Shown here piece by piece: positions 56,761-64,000 of a stretch of 64,000 bases of DNA (position 1 is the first letter of the stretch; each line of letters starts with the position of its first letter). Below the pieces are notes generated by a model, which was given only the letters and a program-made list of their open reading frames with translations, was not told the DNA's origin and did no database searches. The translations under genes and the position numbers were made by a program. The DNA comes from JAGTJU01 sp038257535 (GTDB lineage: Bacteria > Myxococcota_A > Polyangia > Fen-1088), in assembly GCA_038257535.1 (NCBI GenBank), contig JBBSJE010000002.1:1-64000 (forward strand). The letters run 5' to 3'.

Positions 56761-57730
56761 CCGGCCGTTGGCGAATTTCGCCGAGCCGCAATTGGCGGCA
56801 CGAAAATCGGCGCTGCAGGCTCGGGCCGCGATCATGGCGGCCGTGCGTGGCTATTTCGCGCAGCAGGGTTTTCTGGAAGTGCAAACGCCGGCGCGCGTGC
56901 GCAACCCGGGGCAGGAGCTGCACCTGGATGCTTTTTATGCCCAGGGCGGCCGCTATCTCATCACGTCGCCCGAACACCATATGAAGCGGCTGTTGGGCGC
57001 AGGCTACGATCAGGTGTTTCAGATCTGCCGCTGCTTTCGCAAAGAAGAGCAAGGCCCACAGCACCAACTCGAGTTCACCATGGCCGAGTGGTACCGCGCA
57101 CATGCGGAGCTGGGGCAAATTGCTGACGACTGCGAAGCGTTGTTGCGGTTGGCAGCGCAAGCGGCCGCGCGGCCCGCGCCACCCACCGCATTGCGAACCA
57201 CTGTTGCCGAGCTTGTGCATCAGCATGCTGGCGTGCAGTTGCAAGGCGACGAATCAACCGAGTTGTTGATTGCCAAAGTGCGTGCGGCTGGGCACGACCC
57301 GCGCGGCGCGCGCACCTGGGACGACGTGTTTTTCCAGATCTTCTTGGACCATGTGGAGCCGTGCCTGCCGGCTGACCGGCCGGTGTTTGTGTTCGACTGG
57401 CCCGCACCCTTGGCCGCTTTGGCGCGGAAAAAGCCTGGCGCGCCGGGGTGGGCCGAACGCTTTGAGCTCTACGCCGGCGGCTTCGAGCTGGCGAACGCGT
57501 TTGGCGAGTTGACCTGCGCCCAAGAGCAACGCGAGCGCTTCAGCGCCGAACTGCTTGAGCGGGGTCGGCGGGACAAAACGGTTTACCCGCTCGATGAGAA
57601 GCTGTTGGCCGCGCTGCCGTCGATGCCCCCCACGTCGGGCGTGGCGTTGGGCATCGATCGGCTTGTCATGTGGGCTTTGGGGGCCACCGACATTCGCGAG
57701 GTGTTGGCGTTTTGTGACGACGAGGCTTAG
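56744..57730 (+). CDS. epmA: EF-P-(R)-beta-lysine ligase EpmA (GenX/PoxA)
   Basis: A LysRS-like enzyme lacking the anticodon-binding domain; it attaches beta-lysine to EF-P. Motifs: ITSPEHHMKRLLGAGYD, ICRCFRKEEQGPQHQLEFTM, GFELANAFGEL and SGVALGIDRLVMWALGA. The start is taken as a GTG at 56744, which overlaps efp by 17 nt and gives 328 aa, matching E. coli EpmA; a TTG at 56714 is an alternative. EpmB, which makes beta-lysine, is not in the window. Confidence 0.93.
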   Translation: MWGAPNRPLANFAEPQLAARKSALQARAAIMAAVRGYFAQQGFLEVQTPARVRNPGQELHLDAFYAQGGRYLITSPEHHMKRLLGAGYDQVFQICRCFRKEEQGPQHQLEFTMAEWYRAHAELGQIADDCEALLRLAAQAAARPAPPTALRTTVAELVHQHAGVQLQGDESTELLIAKVRAAGHDPRGARTWDDVFFQIFLDHVEPCLPADRPVFVFDWPAPLAALARKKPGAPGWAERFELYAGGFELANAFGELTCAQEQRERFSAELLERGRRDKTVYPLDEKLLAALPSMPPTSGVALGIDRLVMWALGATDIREVLAFCDDEA

Positions 57731-57734
57731 GCGC

Positions 57735-58148
57735 TTACACTTCGTCGCGCACCCACACGGTTTCTTCGCCGTTGAGGTGCGCCAGCCATTTGGGAATGTC
57801 GCTTAGGTGGCGGCCTTCGGGAAGCAGATCTTGGTAGCGGGTCAGGTAGCCAGCCGCAGCGCTCGGCTCCGACTTCTTGGCCAAAGCCAGGCGCTTGAGC
57901 ACGTCGAACAGCTCATCGTCTAACGCGGCGGGGTCCATGTTGCTGGCCGAGGCGTCGCGCCCCAGGGCCTTGCCATAATCATGGGCTGCCTCTTCTAGGC
58001 GGCCCAGACCCGACAGGGCTTGCGCCCGGTTGAACCACGCTTCGGGCTCGTCTGGGTCGGTTTCGATCTCTTCAGTGGCCTGCTTTACGGCATCTTCGAA
58101 GCGTTGCTCGGCAACAAGGCGGGTTGAAAACAGTTCTCCGTAGCTCAT
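57735..58148 (-). CDS. Small TPR protein
   Basis: A 137-aa cytoplasmic protein with TPR units (AVKQATEEIETDPDEPEAWF and NRAQALSGLGRLEEAAHDYG), then an acidic helical part and the C-terminal IPKWLAHLNGEETVWVRDEV. The ATG at 58148 was preferred over an upstream in-frame start at 58190. It converges on epmA with a 4-bp gap and diverges from yajC by 89 bp. Function unknown. Confidence 0.75.
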   Translation of the reverse strand: MSYGELFSTRLVAEQRFEDAVKQATEEIETDPDEPEAWFNRAQALSGLGRLEEAAHDYGKALGRDASASNMDPAALDDELFDVLKRLALAKKSEPSAAAGYLTRYQDLLPEGRHLSDIPKWLAHLNGEETVWVRDEV

Positions 58149-58197
58149 GGGGCGGCAGTGTAGATCAAACTGTGCGACGCGCATGGCCAACCGCGTC

Positions 58198-58216
58198 GCT
58201 TGATTCTAAATCAAGC
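58198..58216. promoter_or_regulatory. Perfect 8-bp palindrome between divergent TPR gene and yajC
   Basis: GCTTGATT-CTA-AATCAAGC, 8-bp perfect arms with a 3-bp spacer, lies 22 bp before the yajC GTG and 49 bp from the other start. It is well placed to be an operator for both genes. Confidence 0.55.
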
Positions 58217-58237
58217 CTCTGCTATGGGTTTCGGCCC

Positions 58238-58594
58238 GTGACTTCCTTTCTCGTTGGCATCGGACAAACTGGGTCGCCTCCCGCAGGTGGCAGCCCCATT
58301 ATGTCTTTCCTCCCGCTCATCCTCATCTTTGCGGTTTTCTACTTTTTGATCATGCGCCCCCAGGCCAAGAAGCAAAAAGAGCTGCAGCGCATGCTGGGTG
58401 AGCTGAAGAAAGGCGACGACGTTGTCACTTCTGGTGGCATCATCGGCCGCGTGACGGGAGTCAAGGACACCGAATTGGTGTTGCAAGTACAAGAAGGCGT
58501 CCGGATTCGCGTTTTGCGAAGCGCGATCACAGGCAAAGCACCAACCTTGTCATCGGCCGCACCCGCCGACGACAAGGCCGCGCAAAAGTCTTAA
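58238..58594 (+). CDS. yajC: Preprotein translocase accessory protein YajC
   Basis: Single-span inner-membrane protein of the SecDF-YajC complex. The helix FLPLILIFAVFYFLIMRPQ is followed by QAKKQKELQRMLGELKKGDD and the TSGGIIGRVTGV motif, all typical. The GTG at 58238 adds a short periplasmic N-terminus with PPAGGSP, as in other YajC proteins; an inner ATG at 58301 would remove it. The product is 118 aa. It starts the yajC-secD-secF operon. Confidence 0.93.
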   Translation: MTSFLVGIGQTGSPPAGGSPIMSFLPLILIFAVFYFLIMRPQAKKQKELQRMLGELKKGDDVVTSGGIIGRVTGVKDTELVLQVQEGVRIRVLRSAITGKAPTLSSAAPADDKAAQKS

Positions 58595-58610
58595 CCCTCG
58601 AAGGCATCTC

Positions 58611-60392
58611 ATGGAACGTTCCTGGTGGTGGAAGTCGCTTCTGTTCGGAGCGGTGACCTTGTTGGCAGTGCTCTATTTGGCTCCATCGGCTTTTCCCGAT
58701 AAGCCCCTGCCAGGTTTTCTTGGCAATGTGTTCAGCCGCAAGCTGCAGCTGGGACTGGATTTGCAGGGCGGTCTTCATCTCGTTTACGAGGTGAACGTGG
58801 ACAAAGCCGTCACCTCGAAGGTCGACCGGCTGGCCAGCGACCTGGAAGAGCGTATCGCTGAGAAGACGGCTGACTTCACGATCACTCGTGAAGGCCGTGA
58901 GGACATCGTGCTCACGTTCAACAAGCCCGCGGAGATGTCGAAGCTTGACGACGACATCATGAAGAACTACCGCGCGTCTTTGGATGAGGTTGAGCGCAAC
59001 ACCTCCACCGGCGTGATTCGCTTCCGCATCGACGCCGACCAAGTGGCGGAAGTGGCTGACTACGCGCTTCGCCAGGGCATCGAGACCATTCGCGGACGCG
59101 TCGACAAGTTTGGCGTGGCCGAACCCACAATCATCAAGCGTGGCACCGACATTGTCGTTGAGTTGCCGGGCTTGAAGCCGGAAGACTTTGATCGCATCAA
59201 GACGGTGATCGGCAAAACCGCACAGCTTGAGTTCAAAATCGTCGATTTCGGCAGCGCGTACATGAACAAAGTGGCTGCTGCGGTGCCGCAAGACGGGAAG
59301 ATCGAAGCGATGCCCGATGTGCGGCGAGACAAGACGACCGGCGAGCAAAAACAAGAATTGTATTTGCGGGCCAAAGACCGCAAAGATCTAGAAGCCTTTA
59401 TTTCCACGCTGAGTGGCGAGCTGGCAGTGCCTTCGGACCGCGAATTTGGGTTCGAAGAGGTGGAGTTTGGTGAAAGCGATGGCAAAACGGCCGCGCAGCG
59501 TGGGTGGCGCACGTATTTGCTTGAGAAGCGTGCGGCGGTGACGGGCGAGTACTTGGCTTCGGCTGACCTGTCATGGGACGCGCAGACCAATCGCCCCGAG
59601 GTTCTCTTCACAATGGACCGCCAGGGCGCAAGCCTTATGGAGCGCTTGACGGGCGCCAACGTAGGCAACCAAATGGCCATCGTGCTTGATGATCGCATCA
59701 ACAGCGCGCCCACCATCAATGAGCGCATCGGCGGCCGTGGGGTGATCACCTTGGGTGGGTTTGGCGATCCGCTCAAAGTTCAGCAAGAGGCGCAGGATCT
59801 GGTTGCCGTTTTGCGTTCGGGTGCGCTTCCCGCGCCCCTGACCAAGGCTTTCGAGACGCAAGTGGGCCCCACCATGGGTAAAGACGTGGTCGACCGGGCC
59901 GTGTTGTCGATGTTGGTGGGGGCGGCCGTGGTGGTTCTGTTCATGCTGATTTACTACCGCCTTGCTGGGTTCATTGCGGTGATCGCCATGACGCTGAATC
60001 TGTTGTTCATGATGGCGATTCTGGCCGGCTTTGAAGCGGCGCTCACCTTGCCGGGCATCGCAGGCTTGGTGCTAACCGTTGGCATGGCGGTGGACGCCAA
60101 CATCATCATCTACGAACGCATCCGCGAGGAATTGCGAACGGGTAAAACGGTTCGTTCTTCCGTAGAGGCAGGTTTCTCCCGCGCGTTTTGGACCATTTTT
60201 GACGGCCACGTCACAAACTTTGTGGCGGGCATCGTGCTTTATTCTTACGGTTCGGGGCCCATTCGGGGCTTCGCGGTCACTTTGTTGGTGGGCATTGTCA
60301 CGAACTTGTTCACCTCGGTGTGGGTGTCGCGCTGGATGTTCGAGTTAGTGCTCGGCCGCCGCGGCACGGTCAAAGCAACTTTGTCGATCTAG
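58611..60392 (+). CDS. secD: Protein translocase subunit SecD
   Basis: RND-type membrane protein that uses the proton gradient to pull exported proteins. Transmembrane helix 1 precedes the P1 domain with LGLDLQGGLHLVYEV and VVELPG; six helices are spread over 593 aa. The D4-D6 region has GMAVDANIIIYERIREEL and the YSYGSGPIRGFAVTL segment. It is 16 bp after yajC and 10 bp before secF. Length and order are standard. Confidence 0.97.
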   Translation: MERSWWWKSLLFGAVTLLAVLYLAPSAFPDKPLPGFLGNVFSRKLQLGLDLQGGLHLVYEVNVDKAVTSKVDRLASDLEERIAEKTADFTITREGREDIVLTFNKPAEMSKLDDDIMKNYRASLDEVERNTSTGVIRFRIDADQVAEVADYALRQGIETIRGRVDKFGVAEPTIIKRGTDIVVELPGLKPEDFDRIKTVIGKTAQLEFKIVDFGSAYMNKVAAAVPQDGKIEAMPDVRRDKTTGEQKQELYLRAKDRKDLEAFISTLSGELAVPSDREFGFEEVEFGESDGKTAAQRGWRTYLLEKRAAVTGEYLASADLSWDAQTNRPEVLFTMDRQGASLMERLTGANVGNQMAIVLDDRINSAPTINERIGGRGVITLGGFGDPLKVQQEAQDLVAVLRSGALPAPLTKAFETQVGPTMGKDVVDRAVLSMLVGAAVVVLFMLIYYRLAGFIAVIAMTLNLLFMMAILAGFEAALTLPGIAGLVLTVGMAVDANIIIYERIREELRTGKTVRSSVEAGFSRAFWTIFDGHVTNFVAGIVLYSYGSGPIRGFAVTLLVGIVTNLFTSVWVSRWMFELVLGRRGTVKATLSI

Positions 60393-60402
60393 GAACGCTC
60401 CC

Positions 60403-61647
60403 ATGGCCTCCGAACAAAAATTTCTCGAGATCATCAGCCAAAAAACGAACTTCGAGTTCGTGGGCAAACAGCGCGCCTTCATCACGGTTTCGCTGATCGC
60501 CGTGGCCGTTTCGCTTTTGATGCTTCCGCTCAATGCCTACGTCTTCAAGGACCGGGGCAGCATGCTCAACTGGGGGGTGGATTTCCGCGGTGGCAGCGAA
60601 TTGCTTGTGAAATTCTCAAAGGCCGTGGATCCAGGACAAATTCGCCAAGCGATGGACGATGGCGGATTCCCCGGCGCCGAGGTCGTTCGCTACGGACAGG
60701 TGGCCCAAGACGGCAACGCCTACATGCTTCGCATCGGCGCCGTCTCCGTGCTTTCCCAAGACCAAGCCAAAAAGGTTGAGGCGAGCATGGGCAAGGTGGG
60801 CGAAGCCACTTTGAAGCGTTTCGAGTGGTCGGAAGGCGGCGACAAGATTTACGTGCGCTTTGACCGCCAGCTCGATCCCGATCAGGTGAGGGCGGCTTTG
60901 GCCTCGGCAGGCACCGACACCACGCAGGTTCAGGGCTTCGGCCGCGCCGACGACAACACCTACGAAGCCACGTTGATTGGCTTGGACATTGAAGTGAGAA
61001 AAGCGCTGGAAGCCAAGCTGGGCGCGGGCGCGGTGTCCGAAATCCCCCAGGTGGAATCCGTGGGCGCGAAGGCCGGTCGCCAGTTGCAGGTTGACGGCGC
61101 GCAGGCCGTGTTGGGCGCAATTCTGCTCATCGTGCTTTACGTGGCTTTGCGCTTCGATTTTCGTTACGGCCCTGGCACGATTATCGCTTTGCTTCACGAC
61201 GCCATCATCACGGTGGGCGCCTTTGCCATCACCTACCGCGAATTCTCGCTCACCACCTTGGCGGCGGTTTTGACGATCATCGGTTATTCCGTAAACGACA
61301 CCATCATCGTGTTCGACCGCATTCGTGAAAACGTGGCGCGCTTCCGCGACCGCAAGTTTGATCGCGTGGTGAACCAATCGGTCAATGAAACGCTGTCGCG
61401 TACCATCTTGACCAGCGCCACCTTGATGTTCGTGACCTTGGCCATGAACATTCTGGGCTCAGGCGTGGTGAAAGACTTTGCGTTCGCCATGAACGTGGGT
61501 GTGGCCGTTGGCACCTATTCCTCCATCTTCATCGCGGCGCCCGCTTTGATCTGGTTGGATAGGAAGGCCAGATCAGCGCAAAAGAGTGACAAAACCCCCG
61601 CAGCTCGCCGTGGCCGGCGGCGCGATCCAGAGCCCGCTTCCGTTTAA
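60403..61647 (+). CDS. secF: Protein translocase subunit SecF
   Basis: Partner of SecD in the inner membrane. The first helix leads to WGVDFRGGSELLVKF, and the periplasmic loop is longer than usual (414 aa in total against about 320), mostly between residues 80 and 200. The later helices hold the SVNDTIIVFDRIREN motif and LSRTILTSATLMFVTL. The C-terminus is a Lys/Arg-rich cytoplasmic tail. It completes the yajC-secD-secF run. Confidence 0.96.
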   Translation: MASEQKFLEIISQKTNFEFVGKQRAFITVSLIAVAVSLLMLPLNAYVFKDRGSMLNWGVDFRGGSELLVKFSKAVDPGQIRQAMDDGGFPGAEVVRYGQVAQDGNAYMLRIGAVSVLSQDQAKKVEASMGKVGEATLKRFEWSEGGDKIYVRFDRQLDPDQVRAALASAGTDTTQVQGFGRADDNTYEATLIGLDIEVRKALEAKLGAGAVSEIPQVESVGAKAGRQLQVDGAQAVLGAILLIVLYVALRFDFRYGPGTIIALLHDAIITVGAFAITYREFSLTTLAAVLTIIGYSVNDTIIVFDRIRENVARFRDRKFDRVVNQSVNETLSRTILTSATLMFVTLAMNILGSGVVKDFAFAMNVGVAVGTYSSIFIAAPALIWLDRKARSAQKSDKTPAARRGRRRDPEPASV

Positions 61648-61667
61648 CGATCGGCGAAAGGTCGCCC

Positions 61668-63392
61668 TTGTCTGTGCAGTGGCGGCTACCTTCTGTGGAC
61701 GAGGCGTGCGTGGGCGCCTTGTCGCGGGCGTTGGGCGTGCGCGAACTTACCGCCCGCGTGTTGGTGCGGCGGGGCGTGCTTGAGGCCAATCAAGCGCAGC
61801 GCTTCTTGCAGCCACGTCTGGCCGAGATGCGTCCGCCCCACGGCATTGCCGATCTGGGCCGCGCGCTTGAGCGGTTAACGCTTGCGCTGTCTCGTGACGA
61901 GAGCATTGGCATCTTTGGAGACTACGACGTTGACGGCGTGACCTCCGCGGCGGTGCTGGCCTCGGGGCTGCGTGCCCTGGGAAGCCGTCGCGTGGTGCCT
62001 CGCTGCGCCAGCCGCAGCGGCGGCTACGGTTTTGGCATGGCACAGGCACAGGCCTTTGCTCACGCCGGTTGCCATTTGGTGATCACCGCCGATTGCGGCA
62101 CCAGCGACCACGAGTCCATTGCGTGGCTGCGGCAACAAGCCGTGGACGTGATCGTGATCGATCATCACCAGGTGCCCGCGGGATCAAGCCCGGCGTTGGC
62201 CTTGATCAATCCGCACCGGCACGACGATCTGTTTGCGTTTAAGGGGTTGGCCTCGTGCGGCCTTGCTTTCTATCTGATGGCGGCGCTGCGAACCCAGCTT
62301 CGAACGCAGGGCCACAGCCAGGCCGCTGCCTGGGATCCCCGCGAATTGTTGGACTTGGTGGCTTTGGGCACAGTGGCCGATGTGATGCCACTTACCGAGG
62401 AAAACCGAGCGCTGGTGGCGGCAGGTCTTAAAACCCTCACGTTGCGCCGACGGCATGGTCTCGCCGCGCTGGCGGCAATCTCGGCCATCGAGCTGCAAAA
62501 GCCATTTACGGCCACCGACATCGGGTTTCGGCTGGCGCCGCGTCTGAATGCGGCGGGTCGCCTGGGCGACGCGCAATTGGCATTGGATCTGCTTTTGGCG
62601 CCCGACGCCGAAAGCGCTCAAGCGTTAGCCATCGCGCTAGACGAGCAAAACCGCAAACGCCAGGAGATCCAACAGGAGGTTTTGCTAGGCGCTTTGCAGG
62701 AGGTCGAACGCCTCACAGCGTCGGCATCGGGCGGTCTGCCCGACGCGTTGGTGGTGGGCGCCGAAGGCTGGCATCCCGGCGTGGTGGGCATCGTGGCCGC
62801 AAAACTTGTTGATCGCTACGCACGGCCCGCGATTGTGGTTGGCTTTGAGCAGGGCAGGGGACGGGGGTCGGCCCGCACCACAGGCGGGTTCAACCTTTAT
62901 CAGGCGCTGGCCGGGGCTTCCGCGCATCTGGAAATTTACGGCGGCCATGCGGCGGCCGCTGGCTTAACCGTCACGCAGCAGAATTTCGCGGCGTTTCGCG
63001 AGGCTTTCGTGCATTTGGCGGCGGTGTGGATGCGCGAACGCCAGGCGGCGCCGGGCATTGAAATCGACGCCGTGGCAACGCTGAACGATCTAGACATGTC
63101 GACGGCTGAGGAGCTGGAACGCCTTGCCCCATTCGGCTGCGCCAATTCGGAACCGTTGGTGGTGGTGCCACAAGTGAAGGTGGCGGCCACGCGGGTGATA
63201 GGCTCCAGCCACCTACAGCTAACCTTCAGTCAGGGCCCGACGGTCAGCGATGGCATTGGGTTTGGAATGGCTGCCGACGCGCCCGTGCAAGGCAGCACAG
63301 TTGACGTGGTGGCCTGCTTCGAGATTAACGATTATCGCGGCAGCCGGCGGCCCCGCCTTCGGGTAAAACACCTGCTAAACCCAACGCCATAG
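61668..63392 (+). CDS. recJ: Single-stranded-DNA-specific exonuclease RecJ
   Basis: A 5'-3' exonuclease of recombination and mismatch repair, DHH family. Motifs: IFGDYDVDGVTS, TADCGTSDHE, VIDHHQVP, LGTVADVMPLTEENR, LAPRLNAAGRLGDA, GWHPGVVGIVAAKL and the DHHA1 segment YGGHAAAAGLTV. All metal ligands are intact. At 574 aa with a C-terminal OB-like domain it has normal length. The start appears to be TTG at 61668; a GTG at 61674 is an alternative. It is 20 bp after secF. Confidence 0.95.
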   Translation: MSVQWRLPSVDEACVGALSRALGVRELTARVLVRRGVLEANQAQRFLQPRLAEMRPPHGIADLGRALERLTLALSRDESIGIFGDYDVDGVTSAAVLASGLRALGSRRVVPRCASRSGGYGFGMAQAQAFAHAGCHLVITADCGTSDHESIAWLRQQAVDVIVIDHHQVPAGSSPALALINPHRHDDLFAFKGLASCGLAFYLMAALRTQLRTQGHSQAAAWDPRELLDLVALGTVADVMPLTEENRALVAAGLKTLTLRRRHGLAALAAISAIELQKPFTATDIGFRLAPRLNAAGRLGDAQLALDLLLAPDAESAQALAIALDEQNRKRQEIQQEVLLGALQEVERLTASASGGLPDALVVGAEGWHPGVVGIVAAKLVDRYARPAIVVGFEQGRGRGSARTTGGFNLYQALAGASAHLEIYGGHAAAAGLTVTQQNFAAFREAFVHLAAVWMRERQAAPGIEIDAVATLNDLDMSTAEELERLAPFGCANSEPLVVVPQVKVAATRVIGSSHLQLTFSQGPTVSDGIGFGMAADAPVQGSTVDVVACFEINDYRGSRRPRLRVKHLLNPTP

Positions 63393-63396
63393 GCCC

Positions 63397-63672
63397 ATGA
63401 CGACGCCGCTTCCTCCCGAAGATTCCCAGCAAGCCTCGGCCGAGGAAGAGGAAGAGCTGCAAAGGATGCGCAAAGCGATCTTGGCCAGATCGGATCGGCG
63501 TTGGTGGCAGCTAATGCCGCGCAAAACCTTGTTCAAGGCGTTCTGGCTGCTGCTGTTGTTGTTGGCGATTCTGTGGCTGCAAAGAAATGCGGGGCGCATG
63601 GCGGGAACCTTCGAGCAATCGCTTTCGCCCACTGTTCCTGCCTCAACGCCTGTCAACTCGGATCCAAAGTGA
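63397..63672 (+). CDS. Small single-span membrane protein
   Basis: A 91-aa protein with an acidic N-terminus (EEEEELQRMRKAI), a basic patch (RSDRRWW then PRK), one transmembrane helix (KAFWLLLLLLAILWLQ) and a polar tail. It starts 4 bp after recJ and ends 15 bp before the TerC-like gene, so it lies in the same transcript. No family is recognised. Confidence 0.65.
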   Translation: MTTPLPPEDSQQASAEEEEELQRMRKAILARSDRRWWQLMPRKTLFKAFWLLLLLLAILWLQRNAGRMAGTFEQSLSPTVPASTPVNSDPK

Positions 63673-63687
63673 CCCCCTGAGCCCCGC

Positions 63688-64000
63688 ATGACATCTACGG
63701 CATCGCCCTTGGTTTGGACCCTTTTCGTTGCGGTGGTTGTCACCGTGCTGGCGCTGGATCTGGGCGTTTTCCATCGCAGCGCGCGCCGCGTTCACATGCG
63801 CGAAGGCGCTGTTTGGGTGGCTGTTTGGGTGGGCCTCGCGATGGCTTTCAACGCCTTTGTTTTCTACCGCTTTGGGAACGAGCGGGGCCTGAATTTTCTG
63901 CAGGCGTATTTGCTTGAACAGGCGCTGTCCGTTGACAACGTCTTCGTCTTTATCTTCATTTTCTCGTATTTTCGCGTGCCTGAAGCGTTTCAGCACCGCG
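63688..64000 (+). CDS. TerC-family membrane protein, 5' part only
   Basis: The gene runs past the right edge; 104 codons are seen. The N-terminal helix ends in LALDLGVFHR, the family signature with an intramembrane Asp. Two more helices follow, and the second signature EQALSVDNVFVF with its acidic residues is present. TerC/Alx proteins handle manganese or other metal ions, often linked to exported metalloproteins; tellurite resistance is the historical name. The ATG at 63688 follows the small membrane protein gene. Confidence 0.88.
   Translation, partial: MTSTASPLVWTLFVAVVVTVLALDLGVFHRSARRVHMREGAVWVAVWVGLAMAFNAFVFYRFGNERGLNFLQAYLLEQALSVDNVFVFIFIFSYFRVPEAFQHR

Overview
The window is GC-rich DNA (about 60% by eye) from a Gram-negative bacterium, most likely a member of the Myxococcota or a close deltaproteobacterial relative. 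This is an inference from gene content: a Ser/Thr protein kinase beside an FHA protein and a PilZ protein, thrombospondin-3/OmpA proteins, Cys-rich von Willebrand lipoproteins, Gly-rich lipoprotein linkers, many TPR proteins, frequent GTG/TTG starts and dense packing. No rRNA, convincing tRNA, CRISPR array, phage or insertion sequence was seen.

Layout. 1-4976 (minus): a lipoprotein, then pgk-tpiA-secG-dapF read right to left, and a 66-aa gene ending in tandem terminators. 5240-6406 (plus): a soluble PAS histidine kinase. 6403-12587 (minus): secreted protein, alpha/beta hydrolase, metallophosphoesterase, aspS, glpD. 12668-22604 (plus): xerD, site-2 protease, scpA, scpB, rluB-type synthase, purH, purD, RNA methyltransferase, GtrA-like protein, pgpA. 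22611-28228 (minus): CzcCBA-type metal efflux. 28474-32105: a small minus-strand gene diverging from a plus-strand envelope module (DUF4398-like lipoprotein, TSP3-OmpA lipoprotein, TPR/beta-barrel). 32117-38467 (minus): a signalling locus (PilZ, FHA, TPR-kinase, discoidin-like membrane protein, TPR membrane protein). 38525-39631 (plus): class IV aminotransferase and a small membrane protein. 39635-44967 (minus): two exported haem-motif proteins. 45144-49784 (plus): purB, purC, a PurQ-like gene, murJ. 49781-55370 (minus): zinc-ribbon membrane protein, vWA lipoprotein, penicillin-binding carboxypeptidase, glycerate 2-kinase, nucleosidase-like protein. 55509-57730 (plus): TPR protein, efp, epmA. 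57735-58148 (minus): TPR protein. 58238-64000 (plus): yajC-secD-secF, recJ, a small membrane protein and the 5' part of a TerC-family gene.

The most unusual signals are two pathway-enzyme homologues that keep their operon position and overall fold but lack nearly all catalytic residues. The phosphoglycerate kinase homologue has lost the Asn, His, Arg, Arg and Lys positions that bind 3-phosphoglycerate and the transferred phosphate, plus both glycine-rich nucleotide loops. The PurQ homologue has lost the Cys-His-Glu triad of a glutamine amidotransferase. Both reading frames are intact. Their neighbours tpiA, dapF, purB, purC, purH and purD have intact active sites.

Other unexplained structure: perfect short palindromes in divergent or 5' regions (12591-12607, 34537-34550, 55488-55505, 58198-58216), a 13-bp tandem array (52286-52336), an 18-bp in-frame array at the scpA 3' end, and the fact that all six convergent gene pairs are separated by 11 bp or less, two of them sharing stop-codon bases. 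Start sites and boundaries are read by eye; no database search was possible.
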